Assembly (NCBI GenBank): GCA_020638155.1
Contig: JACKJB010000002.1
Span: 1-64,000 of the forward strand
Source of the DNA: Rhodospirillales bacterium
Lineage (GTDB): Bacteria; Pseudomonadota; Alphaproteobacteria; Micavibrionales; Micavibrionaceae
Length of the DNA: 64,000 nt
Direction of reading: 5' to 3'
How positions within the stretch are numbered: position 1 is the first letter of the stretch; every line of letters starts with the position of its first letter. This document shows, in pieces, positions 34,284 to 41,731 of the stretch. A model generated the notes under the pieces. The model made no database searches, had not been told where the DNA came from, and was given only the letters and a program-made list of their open reading frames with translations. The translations under genes were made by a program, and so were the position numbers.

Positions 34284-35735
34284 ATGCGATCTATAATAAA
34301 AATTCTGCTGCTGACAGCCGGATTCTGTCTGTTATCCCTTCCTGACCCTGCCGTGGCGGCCAGCCCGAGCAAGGGGTTGAAGGTTGACCGCTTATTGCAA
34401 CAGGCGATTACAGAAACGGCTGCGCCGGAACCTGAAGAAGAATTTATCGAAGAAGTTCCGGCTGAACCCCCTGTTTTTGAAGAAGAGGTTGCCGCGCCTG
34501 AACCGGAGCCGGAGCCAGCGCCGCCGGTGCTCAAGTTGCCGACTTTCCCGTCTTATGTTGAGGCTGCGCCGGAGCCGAAGAGCAAGTTCAAATGGCCGGA
34601 CAAGCCGGGCGTGAATGCCGCCGGGCTTTTATTCCTGCCGTCTGTGATGATTAAAGAAGGCTGGAACAGCAATCTGTTTACCAACGATGCGATGGATGAT
34701 GCCGACCTTGTGACTTATTTTATACCGCGCTTGCGGGTTGAAATCCCGGATATCAGGCATGAGGTCGCTTTTGACGGGTCGTGGGAATGGCGCAAGCATG
34801 TCGAAAATGACGATGAAGATCTGCATAATATTGAAACTTCGCTGGGCGGGCATTTAAGCGCGGCGAATGCCTTTCTTGTGCCGTTCGGCTTTGCCTGGTC
34901 GAGCACACATGAAGAGCGCGAAGACGATTTGACGTTGCAGCTTGCCCGAAATCCGATCAAAAAAGACAATCTGCAAATTGACGGCGGGATCCAGTTCAAG
35001 CCGAACGGGTTCGGGATCGGGCTGATCGGTCATTATAACAAGCAGCGCTATGAAAACGGGATTTCCAAGCTTAATGCGGCGCCGGTCGTCCGGGATGATG
35101 CCAACCGTGATATTACCGAGCTTGAGTTTAATACGTCGTTCGACCTGAATCCGGCGAATACACTGATGTTATGGGGCACGATCGGGGATCGTGATTACGA
35201 AAGTAACGCCTATCAAAATGGCGGCTATACAGGTGTGCGGCGCAGCAGCAAGAGCTTTTCCGGGATGATGAGCTGGATGTTTGATTATGAAGGGCTGGAC
35301 GGCCATATGAGTGCCGGGCTGCTTGATTATAATTATGACGATATCGCCATGAGCGATGTCCGGGAATTTGTCGGGGATATGGAGCTTAATCACCGGATCA
35401 CGGATAACACGCTTGTGAATTTCCAGCTGGCCCGCACGATAGAAGAGGATGACGAGGTTGTTTTCCCGATCCTGCGTAGCCGGGCCGGGCTGTATGTCGA
35501 TCACGATTTTAACGACAAGGTGATGATGGCGGCCGGGGCGGATTATAATTTCCGCGAATTCAATAAACTGGGCCGGAATGATGAAACCTGGGATTTCCGG
35601 GCGCTGAGCGATTATTTCATCAATGATTTCCTCGCGCTGGGGCTGGAATATAAATATACCCAGCGCGACAGCGATGTGAACGGGTTTGATTTCCGCCGCA
35701 ACATTTTCATGCTTCGCGCCCGCGGGCGGCTTTAA
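34284..35735 (+). CDS. Predicted outer-membrane beta-barrel protein
   Basis: 483 aa. A signal peptide ends near PAVAA-SP (residue 25). A roughly 60-residue Pro/Glu-rich low-complexity spacer follows (about 46-85), then a domain of alternating strands with aromatic girdles (GWNSNLF, DGSWEW, GLEYKYTQR, ending IFMLRARGRL). This is the pattern of surface beta-barrel (outer_membrane beta-barrel 2 type) proteins. The Pro/Glu spacer may span periplasm or peptidoglycan. Exact function unknown. It is the first gene of the surface islet reaching to 39.4 kb. Confidence 0.8.
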   Translation: MRSIIKILLLTAGFCLLSLPDPAVAASPSKGLKVDRLLQQAITETAAPEPEEEFIEEVPAEPPVFEEEVAAPEPEPEPAPPVLKLPTFPSYVEAAPEPKSKFKWPDKPGVNAAGLLFLPSVMIKEGWNSNLFTNDAMDDADLVTYFIPRLRVEIPDIRHEVAFDGSWEWRKHVENDDEDLHNIETSLGGHLSAANAFLVPFGFAWSSTHEEREDDLTLQLARNPIKKDNLQIDGGIQFKPNGFGIGLIGHYNKQRYENGISKLNAAPVVRDDANRDITELEFNTSFDLNPANTLMLWGTIGDRDYESNAYQNGGYTGVRRSSKSFSGMMSWMFDYEGLDGHMSAGLLDYNYDDIAMSDVREFVGDMELNHRITDNTLVNFQLARTIEEDDEVVFPILRSRAGLYVDHDFNDKVMMAAGADYNFREFNKLGRNDETWDFRALSDYFINDFLALGLEYKYTQRDSDVNGFDFRRNIFMLRARGRL

Positions 35736-35821
35736 AGGAAGGAGAATCTGCCAGTTCGAGGCAAAGCCGGGATATCTCTTATCTGCACTGATGCCTCAAT
35801 GCCTATTTTTTAACTTTTTAA

Positions 35822-35850
35822 CTTTTTCTCAAAGAAAATCACCTTATAAT
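35822..35850 (+). promoter_or_regulatory. Candidate promoter of the S74/YadA-like gene
   Basis: A perfect TATAAT at 35845-35850 has a poor T-rich -35 (around 35822-35827). The predicted start near 35857 is about 25 bases before the ATG at 35882, which opens the frame interrupted by the G-tract. Confidence 0.45.
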
Positions 35851-35917
35851 AAAAGGTATATTTGTAAGCGAAAGCGGGATCATGGCCGGACAGGGCGTTA
35901 ATTTAATATGTAAATTA

Positions 35918-35924
35918 GGGGGGG
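35918..35924 (+). repeat. Homopolymeric tract of seven G, probable frameshift site
   Basis: Seven consecutive G separate an upstream frame from the ATG at 35882 (MAGQGVNLICKLGG) and a downstream frame encoding LVCLTLLWGLLLAAAPARAQ. With six G the two join into one complete signal peptide ending PARA-Q. With seven, the ATG frame ends after a short peptide. Confidence 0.65.
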
Positions 35925-35954
35925 CTTGTATGCCTGACCCTTCTGTGGGGCCTG

Positions 35955-37739
35955 TTGCTTGCCGCCGCGCCGGCCCGGGCGCAGGAAGCCGTTCCGGGTG
36001 ATGTGTGCGGCACCGTTGGCGCATTCCGGCAGTCTACCGGGACGGACCAGACGCAGGGCGGCTATTTCCTGTTCTGCGACGGCGCGAACTGGCAGCGGGT
36101 CATCAGCTATTCATCGACGGGCGATCTCGAACTGGCCCGTACCGGGGCGGTGACGCTGCCTGCCGGAACGGATGCAATGCGGCCTCTTTCCCCATCAGCG
36201 GGCATGATCCGATTTTCCAGCACCGCCACAGAATTCGAAGGCTATGACGGCAGCGCCTGGAACACGTTCGGCGGGTTGATCGATACTGTCACCGGGGAAC
36301 CGGCCCCCGGCTTTAACTTCGTCCTGAACGACCTTGGCGACGTCAGCGCCGCCGCGCCGAACGGCGGGGAATGCCTGACCTGGAACGGCAGCGCGTGGGT
36401 CAACAGCGCCTGCGGCGAATCCCTCGGGACTGTGGCCGGTGCGCCCGCCCCAACTTTCAATTACCTGCTGAACGACCTGACTGATGTAAGTGCTGCCGGG
36501 CCGTCCAGCGGAGAATGTTTGACATGGAACGGCGCGAACTGGGTCAACGGCGTCTGCGGCAGCGGCGTCGATATCGTGGCGGGCCAGCCTTTGCCGTCTT
36601 CGAATTTCCTGCTCGACGACCTGTTCGACGTTGACGCCAGCGGGCCGTCCGACGGTGACGTGGTGTTCTACAGCACCGGGGCTGCGGGTTGGGTGACAGG
36701 TGCATTCGGCGGCGGCGGGACTCCAGCCGGATCAAGCCAGCAGATTCAGTTGAACAGCGGCGGGGTATTCGCTGCGGATACAAACTTCGTGTATACCAGT
36801 GCCGGGGATTTTGTTGTCGGGTCGTATCAATTGGATGATACCGGGACGGGCAGTGAAGATTACCGGATGTTTTTTGATCGCTCCAAAGGGGCATTACGGG
36901 CAGGTTGGACAGATAATACGCAATGGAACAGTGGGAGTGTAGGTAATCTAAGTTTTGGATTCGGGGCGAATGTGAGGCCTACCGGGAGCAATAGTTTCGC
37001 TGCGGGCACTAATCAGGTAGCCAGTGGGACTAACGCAATCGCACTTGGTCATGATGGGATTGTTAGCGGCAGCCATGCTGTAGGTCTCGGTTGGGCGACC
37101 GATGCAACCGGAAATTCGTCTGTATCTATCGGATATTGGACGTTTGCCAATGCAAACTACTCGCTTGTTATGGGGCATGAAGCGAGGACACTTGGTGCCC
37201 ATTCATTTGCTCTCGGCTTAGGAAACTCTTCTACTGGCTCCTTCCCCCAGGTTTCCGGCACATCCTCCTTCGGCATCTTCATGGGCGATCAACAGGGCGT
37301 TGATATTACCCAATCCAACGCCATGGTTCTGATGGGCGGGAAATTCGGCATCGGCGACACCACGCCCGATGTCGAACTCGACGTGGTCGGGGATATTGAT
37401 TACACCGGCATCCTGACGGATGTCTCCGACCGCCGGATGAAAACCGATATTGCCGCGTTGCCGGGCGGGCAGCTTGAAAAGCTGATGGCGCTGCAGGGCG
37501 TGAGTTTTAAGATGAAGGACGATCCGGAAGCGCGCACAGAACTCGGGTTGATCGCGCAGGACGTGGAAGCGGTTTATCCCGCCCTGGTCAAGGAAAGCGG
37601 CAGCGGGATCAAATCGCTCAATTACATGGGCCTGATCGGGCCGATGATCGAGGGGATGCGTGAGCTTAAAGCGGAAAATGATGCGCTGCGCGCCCGGATC
37701 GAGGCGCTGGAAGCGGAAAGATCACAGGAAAGGGATTGA
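35955..37739 (+). CDS. Secreted protein with YadA-type head repeats and S74 intramolecular chaperone
   Basis: 594 codons are open from a TTG at 35955, but that start leaves only a stub of signal peptide. The natural start is probably the ATG at 35882, out of frame by one base across a G7 tract. Residues 125-250 hold three repeats (DLxDVSAAxP, GECLTWNG, WVN). Residues 340-440 show SxAxG-type repeats (NSFAAGTNQVASG, NAIALG, HSFALG) like YadA heads. Residues 491-570 match an S74 chaperone of endosialidase, with the cleavage Ser491 in SDRRMK and GLIAQDVEAVYP, then a coiled coil. It probably trimerises, self-cleaves and is surface exposed. There is no outer-membrane anchor domain. Confidence 0.82.
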   Translation: MLAAAPARAQEAVPGDVCGTVGAFRQSTGTDQTQGGYFLFCDGANWQRVISYSSTGDLELARTGAVTLPAGTDAMRPLSPSAGMIRFSSTATEFEGYDGSAWNTFGGLIDTVTGEPAPGFNFVLNDLGDVSAAAPNGGECLTWNGSAWVNSACGESLGTVAGAPAPTFNYLLNDLTDVSAAGPSSGECLTWNGANWVNGVCGSGVDIVAGQPLPSSNFLLDDLFDVDASGPSDGDVVFYSTGAAGWVTGAFGGGGTPAGSSQQIQLNSGGVFAADTNFVYTSAGDFVVGSYQLDDTGTGSEDYRMFFDRSKGALRAGWTDNTQWNSGSVGNLSFGFGANVRPTGSNSFAAGTNQVASGTNAIALGHDGIVSGSHAVGLGWATDATGNSSVSIGYWTFANANYSLVMGHEARTLGAHSFALGLGNSSTGSFPQVSGTSSFGIFMGDQQGVDITQSNAMVLMGGKFGIGDTTPDVELDVVGDIDYTGILTDVSDRRMKTDIAALPGGQLEKLMALQGVSFKMKDDPEARTELGLIAQDVEAVYPALVKESGSGIKSLNYMGLIGPMIEGMRELKAENDALRARIEALEAERSQERD

Positions 37740-37743
37740 CAAG

Positions 37744-38772
37744 ATGATCGGCAGGGAAGCGAACCAACTGATACGTCATTGCGTGCCGCCAGAGGCAGCG
37801 TGGCAATCCAGAGTCTTTGTGCGGCCATTTCTGGATTGCTTCGTCGCGGTGCTCCTCGCAATGACGCTGATAATGCCCACTTCTGCCTACGCGGCCTGTT
37901 CCAACCCTGCCGGATCGGAAGGGGACCTGATCTATAACGATGATGAAAACGTGCTGCAATTCTGTGACGGGACGAACTGGAACGGGTTGAACGGCGGGGC
38001 GTCCGGCAATGGCGGCTGCGTTAACCCGGCGCGGTACGAGGGCGCGGTCGTCTATAACGCGGACTTCAACGTGCCGCAGGTCTGCTCGGGCGATACATGG
38101 GTGGCGCTGGGCAAAGACAATGCGGGGGCGGGGTCCGGCGGCTGTTCTAATCCGGCGGATGATGAAGGCGCAATCGTCTATAACGATGATTTCAACGTCA
38201 TGCAGTATTGCGACGGCGATACGTGGCGCAGGCTGTATGGCGGGGGCTCGGCGATCTGCAACACGGTCGGCCAGGTCTGCGCCGACGGCACCGTCTATGC
38301 CGGGCTGTCCGGGGCGTCAACGCCGATGTTTGTCACAAGATGCGATGCGGGGATGAGCTGGACCGGAAGCTGCACGGGGACGCGCAGCACGATGCCGTGG
38401 AATAACGGCAATTCGACCGGTTACGTGACGACCGGGATTACCGGGACGACCGACGGTCAAGGAAATACGGCAGCGCTTGTCGCGGCGGATTCGGATTCGG
38501 TTGTCGGGGGGCAGCAGCCGCACCAGGCGGCGCAATATTGCAACGATCTGGTCGCGAACGGGTATAGCGACTGGTATCTGCCTGCCAAGAATGAGCTGAA
38601 CACGCTTTACGTCAATGAAACGGCGATCGGCGGTTTTGAGACCAGCGGAAGCTACTACTGGTCGTCCACGGAGTTCAATCTTGATAACGCGTGGAGACAG
38701 CGTTTCAGTGACGGCTACCAGGGCACTCACGGCAAGAACGGTACGCTCGCCGTCCGATGCGCCCGGAGATGA
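37744..38772 (+). CDS. Secreted DUF1566 (Lcl C-terminal) protein with repeat-derived signal peptide
   Basis: 342 aa from the ATG at 37744, with AGGAAAGGG upstream; the gene begins five bases after the previous stop. The signal peptide has an unusually long N-region and a hydrophobic core ending TSAYA-A near residue 49. Residues 11-41 are encoded by a dispersed palindromic repeat. Three Cys modules follow (residues 50-170, pattern C-x2-P-A-x3-EG then YN and a Cys near W). The C-terminus (about 245-342) has YCNDLVANGYSDWYLPAKNEL and YYWSSTE, typical of DUF1566. Probably a surface lectin-like or adhesin protein, but no function is proven. Confidence 0.85.
   Translation: MIGREANQLIRHCVPPEAAWQSRVFVRPFLDCFVAVLLAMTLIMPTSAYAACSNPAGSEGDLIYNDDENVLQFCDGTNWNGLNGGASGNGGCVNPARYEGAVVYNADFNVPQVCSGDTWVALGKDNAGAGSGGCSNPADDEGAIVYNDDFNVMQYCDGDTWRRLYGGGSAICNTVGQVCADGTVYAGLSGASTPMFVTRCDAGMSWTGSCTGTRSTMPWNNGNSTGYVTTGITGTTDGQGNTAALVAADSDSVVGGQQPHQAAQYCNDLVANGYSDWYLPAKNELNTLYVNETAIGGFETSGSYYWSSTEFNLDNAWRQRFSDGYQGTHGKNGTLAVRCARR
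37774..37866. repeat. Dispersed palindromic repeat, copy 2 (inside a coding region)
   Basis: A 93-bp element sharing CGTCATTGCG, GGCAATCCAGA, CTGGATTGCTTCGTCG and CTCCTCGCAATGACG with copies 1 and 3. Here it is wholly inside the signal-peptide region of the DUF1566 gene and is read in frame, giving 31 codons without a stop. Confidence 0.85.
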
Positions 38773-38990
38773 ACCATTTAATTATTTAAACATTTAAACA
38801 GTCCCTGCGGAGATTGGGCGCCGATTGTTCCTGCCTTTCCCGCGAAAGCGGGAATCCCGTGCTTTTGTGTGCCAGATCCCTGTTTGCACGGGGGATGCAA
38901 AGGAAGGGTTTTGGGAGTGATTGCCGGGGACGGCGTAAAATTTACACCGTCCCTATTTAGAAACAGCGCCGTCAAGGAACTTTAAGGGAC

Positions 38991-39019
38991 TTGACAAAAG
39001 AACAAATATAGAACATTCT
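38991..39019 (+). promoter_or_regulatory. Strong -35 box with weak -10, overlapped by the operator
   Basis: A perfect TTGACA at 38991-38996 and CATTCT at 39014-39019, spaced 17. The -10 is weak. The LexA-type box fills the spacer, so the operator would block polymerase. Confidence 0.5.
39000..39014 (+). promoter_or_regulatory. LexA-type operator (GAAC-N7-GAAC)
   Basis: GAAC at 39000-39003 and GAAC at 39011-39014, with exactly seven bases between (AAATATA), form the direct repeat that alphaproteobacterial LexA binds. It begins three bases after the TTGACA box and runs up to the -10. Both half-sites extend to GAACA. A coincidence is possible, but the placement is exactly that of an SOS operator. 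Confidence 0.6.
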
Positions 39020-39048
39020 GAGCGGACAAAGAGACGAAATGTATCTTA

Positions 39049-39082
39049 AACCCCTGCCCTGTGGCGGGGGTTTTTGTTTTTT
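39049..39082 (+). terminator. Strong rho-independent terminator
   Basis: A 10-bp stem (39049-39058 with 39063-39072, one wobble) with a CTGT loop, followed by TTTTTGTTTTTT. It lies between the operator-promoter and the phage-like gene, so it ends a transcript of about 55 bases or acts as an attenuator for the gene. Confidence 0.8.
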
Positions 39083-39102
39083 AAGTTTAAGGAGATCATA
39101 TT

Positions 39103-39438
39103 ATGAGCACAGTTTTGCCTACAGACGTTAACGATAACCCTATCCCGGCCGTTCGCTTTAAAGATGGCGCCGCCCATGCGATTACGACATCCGGGACATC
39201 CGCGAAGAACAGCACCGCTTTTGCCGATGGGACGCGGATCATCAGTATTTTTGCGACCGAGGATGTCTATATCAAATTCGGCGGCAGCAGCGCCACAGCG
39301 ACCACATCCGATCACTTTTTTCCGAAAAATATCTATTATGACGTTGCGATCGGCGGCGATGCGACAAAGCAATATACGCATATCGCGGCGCTGCAGGTCA
39401 GTACGGCCGGGACGTTGTACGTGTCCGAAAAAGAGTGA
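39103..39438 (+). CDS. Small phage-like structural protein, unknown function
   Basis: 111 aa, beginning MSTVLPTDVNDNPIPAVRF. The Ser/Thr/Ala-rich beta sequence with IISIFATEDVYIKFGG and YTHIAALQVSTAGTLYV resembles small proteins found among phage capsid or tail genes, an assignment from memory and tentative. TTAAGGAGAT lies directly before the ATG, an excellent ribosome site. No other phage gene is near. Its likely regulation by the LexA-type box 100 bases upstream supports a prophage or phage-remnant origin. Confidence 0.7.
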   Translation: MSTVLPTDVNDNPIPAVRFKDGAAHAITTSGTSAKNSTAFADGTRIISIFATEDVYIKFGGSSATATTSDHFFPKNIYYDVAIGGDATKQYTHIAALQVSTAGTLYVSEKE

Positions 39439-39483
39439 TTTTGGACTGGCTTGGTTGGTTTTCAAGGCCCGTCATATAGCTAT

Positions 39484-39567
39484 CGTCATTGCGAGCGACC
39501 AACGGGAGCGCGGCAATCCAGAAGAAGTTCTGGATTGCTTCGTCGGCTCTGCCTCCTCGCAATGACG
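39484..39567. repeat. Dispersed palindromic repeat, copy 3
   Basis: An 84-bp copy with both outer ends (CGTCATTGCGAG and CTCCTCGCAATGACG) and the inner CAATCCAGA / CTGGATTGCTTCGTCG pair. It lies in the convergent gap between the phage-like gene and recR. Confidence 0.85.
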
Positions 39568-39580
39568 GAATTTATTATCA

Positions 39581-39620
39581 AAGCATCGGGGACATAATAG
39601 TTATTATGTCCCCGATGCTT
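39581..39620. repeat. Perfect 40-bp palindrome before recR end
   Basis: Arms of 19 bp (39581-39599 and 39602-39620) are exact inverse complements with only two bases between. It contains GGGGACATAATA, so the GGGACA/TGTCCC ends recall REP-like elements. It lies between convergent genes, only 17 bp from the recR stop, and may act as a bidirectional transcription block. Confidence 0.8.
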
Positions 39621-39636
39621 GTCATTGTTTCATTGT

Positions 39637-40236
39637 TTATAAAGCGGCGCGGCTTTTCAGGGCGGTGGTGATGGTGCCGTCATCCAGGTAATCCAGCTCG
39701 CCGCCGACCGGGACGCCGTGGGCGAGGCGGGAGATTTTCGCGTCTGTTATATCTTCGAGCTTGTCGGTCAGATAATGGGCCGTGGCCTGGCCGTCGACGG
39801 TGGCGCTCAGCGCCAGGATGATTTCCTCGGGCGGGTTTTCCCGTACGCGTTCCAGCAGGCTATGCAGGCGCAGCTCATCCGGGCCGATCCCGTCCAGCGC
39901 AGACAGCACGCCGCCCAGAATGTGATATTGGCCTTTGTACGCGCCCGTACGTTCTATCGCCCACAGGTCGGCGACCCCGGCAACGACACAAAGCGAGTCT
40001 TTGATCCGTTTGGGGTCCTGGCAGATTCGGCAGGGGTCTGATAAATCCAGGTTGCCGCAGGTGCCGCAAGGCCTGATCTGTTCTGCGGTTTGCTGCAGGG
40101 CGTTCATCAGCGGGCGCATGGTTTTGTCCTGATTGGTCAGAAGGTGCAAGGCGATGCGCCGGGCCGAGCGCGGACCGAGTCCCGGCAGGCGGGCGAGGGC
40201 TTTGATTAGCGAATCCAGGGGGCCTTCTTCTCTCAT
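39637..40236 (-). CDS. recR: Recombination protein RecR
   Basis: RecFOR-pathway protein that loads RecA at gaps. It has a helix-hairpin-helix (LPGLGPRSARRIALHLL), a zinc finger with CGTC and CRIC pairs, and a Toprim region with DLWAIERTGAYKG and LALSATVDGQATAHYL. At 199 aa it is complete. Its start overlaps the end of the reductase gene by four bases, so the two are coupled. The usual dnaX-ybaB-recR order is not seen. Confidence 0.96.
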   Translation of the reverse strand: MREEGPLDSLIKALARLPGLGPRSARRIALHLLTNQDKTMRPLMNALQQTAEQIRPCGTCGNLDLSDPCRICQDPKRIKDSLCVVAGVADLWAIERTGAYKGQYHILGGVLSALDGIGPDELRLHSLLERVRENPPEEIILALSATVDGQATAHYLTDKLEDITDAKISRLAHGVPVGGELDYLDDGTITTALKSRAAL

Positions 40237-40937
40237 GCCGGCAGTGTAGCAGCTTCGGGATGGCGGTCGTAGTGGATTTTTCCCCGGTCCGCGCCGTTAT
40301 CCAGCAATAAAGGCAGGATATGGTGCAGCATGGCGGGCGGTCCGGAAACGAAGATCTGATACGGGCTGAAATCGGTGATATCGGCGCAGGCCCGGTTGCC
40401 GACATGATCGCCGGAGACCGGGTTGTAGTTAAAGTGCCCATAAGCTTGCGCAAGCTTTTTAAAATAGGGATCGAGGTAGCGCTCATCCTCGCTGACCGTA
40501 CCCCAGTATAGTGTGACAGGGTGCGGAGTCTTTTCTTTGAGTGCCTGCTCCGTGATGGCTTTGACCGGGGCAACGCCCAACCCTCCTGCCAGGGCTAGAA
40601 TTGGATCGCGCCGCTGCGGGTCGTAAAAATTATTTCCACCGGGGCCGGTAAAGTTGACCGGGTCGCCGGGGTTCAGCTCATCCATCACATAGCGGCTGAC
40701 CTCACCCTTACCGCGCTTGATATGGATTTCCAGCGGGGTTTCTCCTGGCGCGGCTGCGAGCGAATAAGGGCGCCGTTCAAGACCGCCGAAACAAATATCG
40801 ATATATTGCCCGGCTTTATAGGTGAAACCCTGTACCGGGGCCAGCTTGATGATTTTGACATCCGGGGCGACGGTGTCGATCGAAATAACCTGCGTGTCCC
40901 AGACGGGCTGGTCGTTATGTGGGGCCGGATCGGTCAT
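40233..40937 (-). CDS. FNR-family FAD/NAD(P)H oxidoreductase
   Basis: 234 aa. The FAD-binding motif RPYSLA lies near residue 56 in LERRPYSLAAAP, the NAD(P)-binding segment is LALAGGLGVAPV, and VSGPPAM lies near the end. No iron-sulfur ligands are present, so electrons must pass to a separate partner. It resembles ferredoxin-NADP reductase-like or flavodoxin reductase domains; substrate unknown. It lies between recR (coupled) and lolA (11 bp gap), on one strand. Confidence 0.87.
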   Translation of the reverse strand: MTDPAPHNDQPVWDTQVISIDTVAPDVKIIKLAPVQGFTYKAGQYIDICFGGLERRPYSLAAAPGETPLEIHIKRGKGEVSRYVMDELNPGDPVNFTGPGGNNFYDPQRRDPILALAGGLGVAPVKAITEQALKEKTPHPVTLYWGTVSEDERYLDPYFKKLAQAYGHFNYNPVSGDHVGNRACADITDFSPYQIFVSGPPAMLHHILPLLLDNGADRGKIHYDRHPEAATLPA

Positions 40938-40948
40938 ATTTTTATATG

Positions 40949-41581
40949 CTAGTCGTTATAGCGCGGTTCGGCAAAGCGCTTTGGATCGACATATATAAAC
41001 AAATTGCTGGCAAGTTCAATCCCGGTTTCAAGCTGGAACAGCTCGATTTCGGTGATTGCGCCGGTTGAATCGGTAATCCGCCATTTTTTAAGCGCCATCG
41101 GATTTTGGGTCAGGCCCAGTGTGATCGACCCGGCATCGGGATCGTCTTCCTGAACCAGCGTGATCTGCAATAAATCGGCGCTGTTTTTAATTCCGGTAAT
41201 CGTCAGGCCGTCTGTCATGCTGAGTTTTTCGCGCAGGATAAAATCCGCCATGGTCTGGCCGATGGGCGCGTTGCTTTGTTCACCAAGCTCGGCATCGTAG
41301 AAATAGACCAGAAAACCGTCGGCGACGATAAAATCTTCAATCGGCGGATCGTATTCAAAACGTAAGCGTCCCGGCCTGTCGAGATAGAAAGTGCCGGTTA
41401 GTTGCCGTCCATCGGCTGATGTTTGCAGGAAACGAGCCTTGGCTGTACTCAGGCTATTCAGGTAATCCTGTGCTTTTTGCGCAGTGGCGGGCAATCGCGG
41501 TGATTGTGCCTGTGCCGCATAAGAGCCGATTTGGGCGAAGGTAAGAAAACCGATGATGAGTACAAAATATTTCATGCGCAT
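40949..41581 (-). CDS. lolA: Outer-membrane lipoprotein carrier protein
   Basis: 210 aa. The signal peptide ends near YAAQA-QS (residue 26). The LolA fold follows with YLNSLSTAKARFLQTSADG, TGTFYLDRPGRLRFEYDPP and DFILREKLSM. It carries lipoproteins across the periplasm to LolB. It is often beside ftsK in alphaproteobacteria, but here clpX lies between them on the opposite strand. Confidence 0.94.
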   Translation of the reverse strand: MRMKYFVLIIGFLTFAQIGSYAAQAQSPRLPATAQKAQDYLNSLSTAKARFLQTSADGRQLTGTFYLDRPGRLRFEYDPPIEDFIVADGFLVYFYDAELGEQSNAPIGQTMADFILREKLSMTDGLTITGIKNSADLLQITLVQEDDPDAGSITLGLTQNPMALKKWRITDSTGAITEIELFQLETGIELASNLFIYVDPKRFAEPRYND

Positions 41582-41731
41582 ATTGATATAGAACTCCTCA
41601 TGTAAAGAAAAGCCGGAAATGTTTGGTAATATTATTACGTTTTACGCATTGTACGGAAAGAAACTTGCACAAAAAAATGTTATTTGTCATAGTCCGTCAT
41701 TAGGAAATAATATTTTTATGGGAAAATTATT

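Larger units (their letters stand above)
38773..39102. other. Intergenic region with hairpins, promoter and terminator
   Basis: 330 bp without a convincing gene. It holds a CCCGC-GAAA-GCGGG hairpin (38839-38852, part of a common dispersed motif), a nearly perfect inverted repeat GGGACGG/CCGTCCC (38927-38953), a LexA-type operator in a strong promoter (38991-39019), and a strong terminator (39049-39082) directly before the next gene. A short frame beginning MYLKPLPCGGGF overlaps the terminator but is not called as a gene. Confidence 0.6.

Noticed and set aside
36970..37260. Possible CRISPR or tandem-repeat array
   Set aside because: The periodicity is in the protein (YadA-type head repeats), the DNA is not exactly repeated, and no spacers are visible.
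39036..39110. Short leader frame MYLKPLPCGGGF over the terminator
   Set aside because: No convincing ribosome site, and the codons are imposed by the terminator stem; kept only as a remark.
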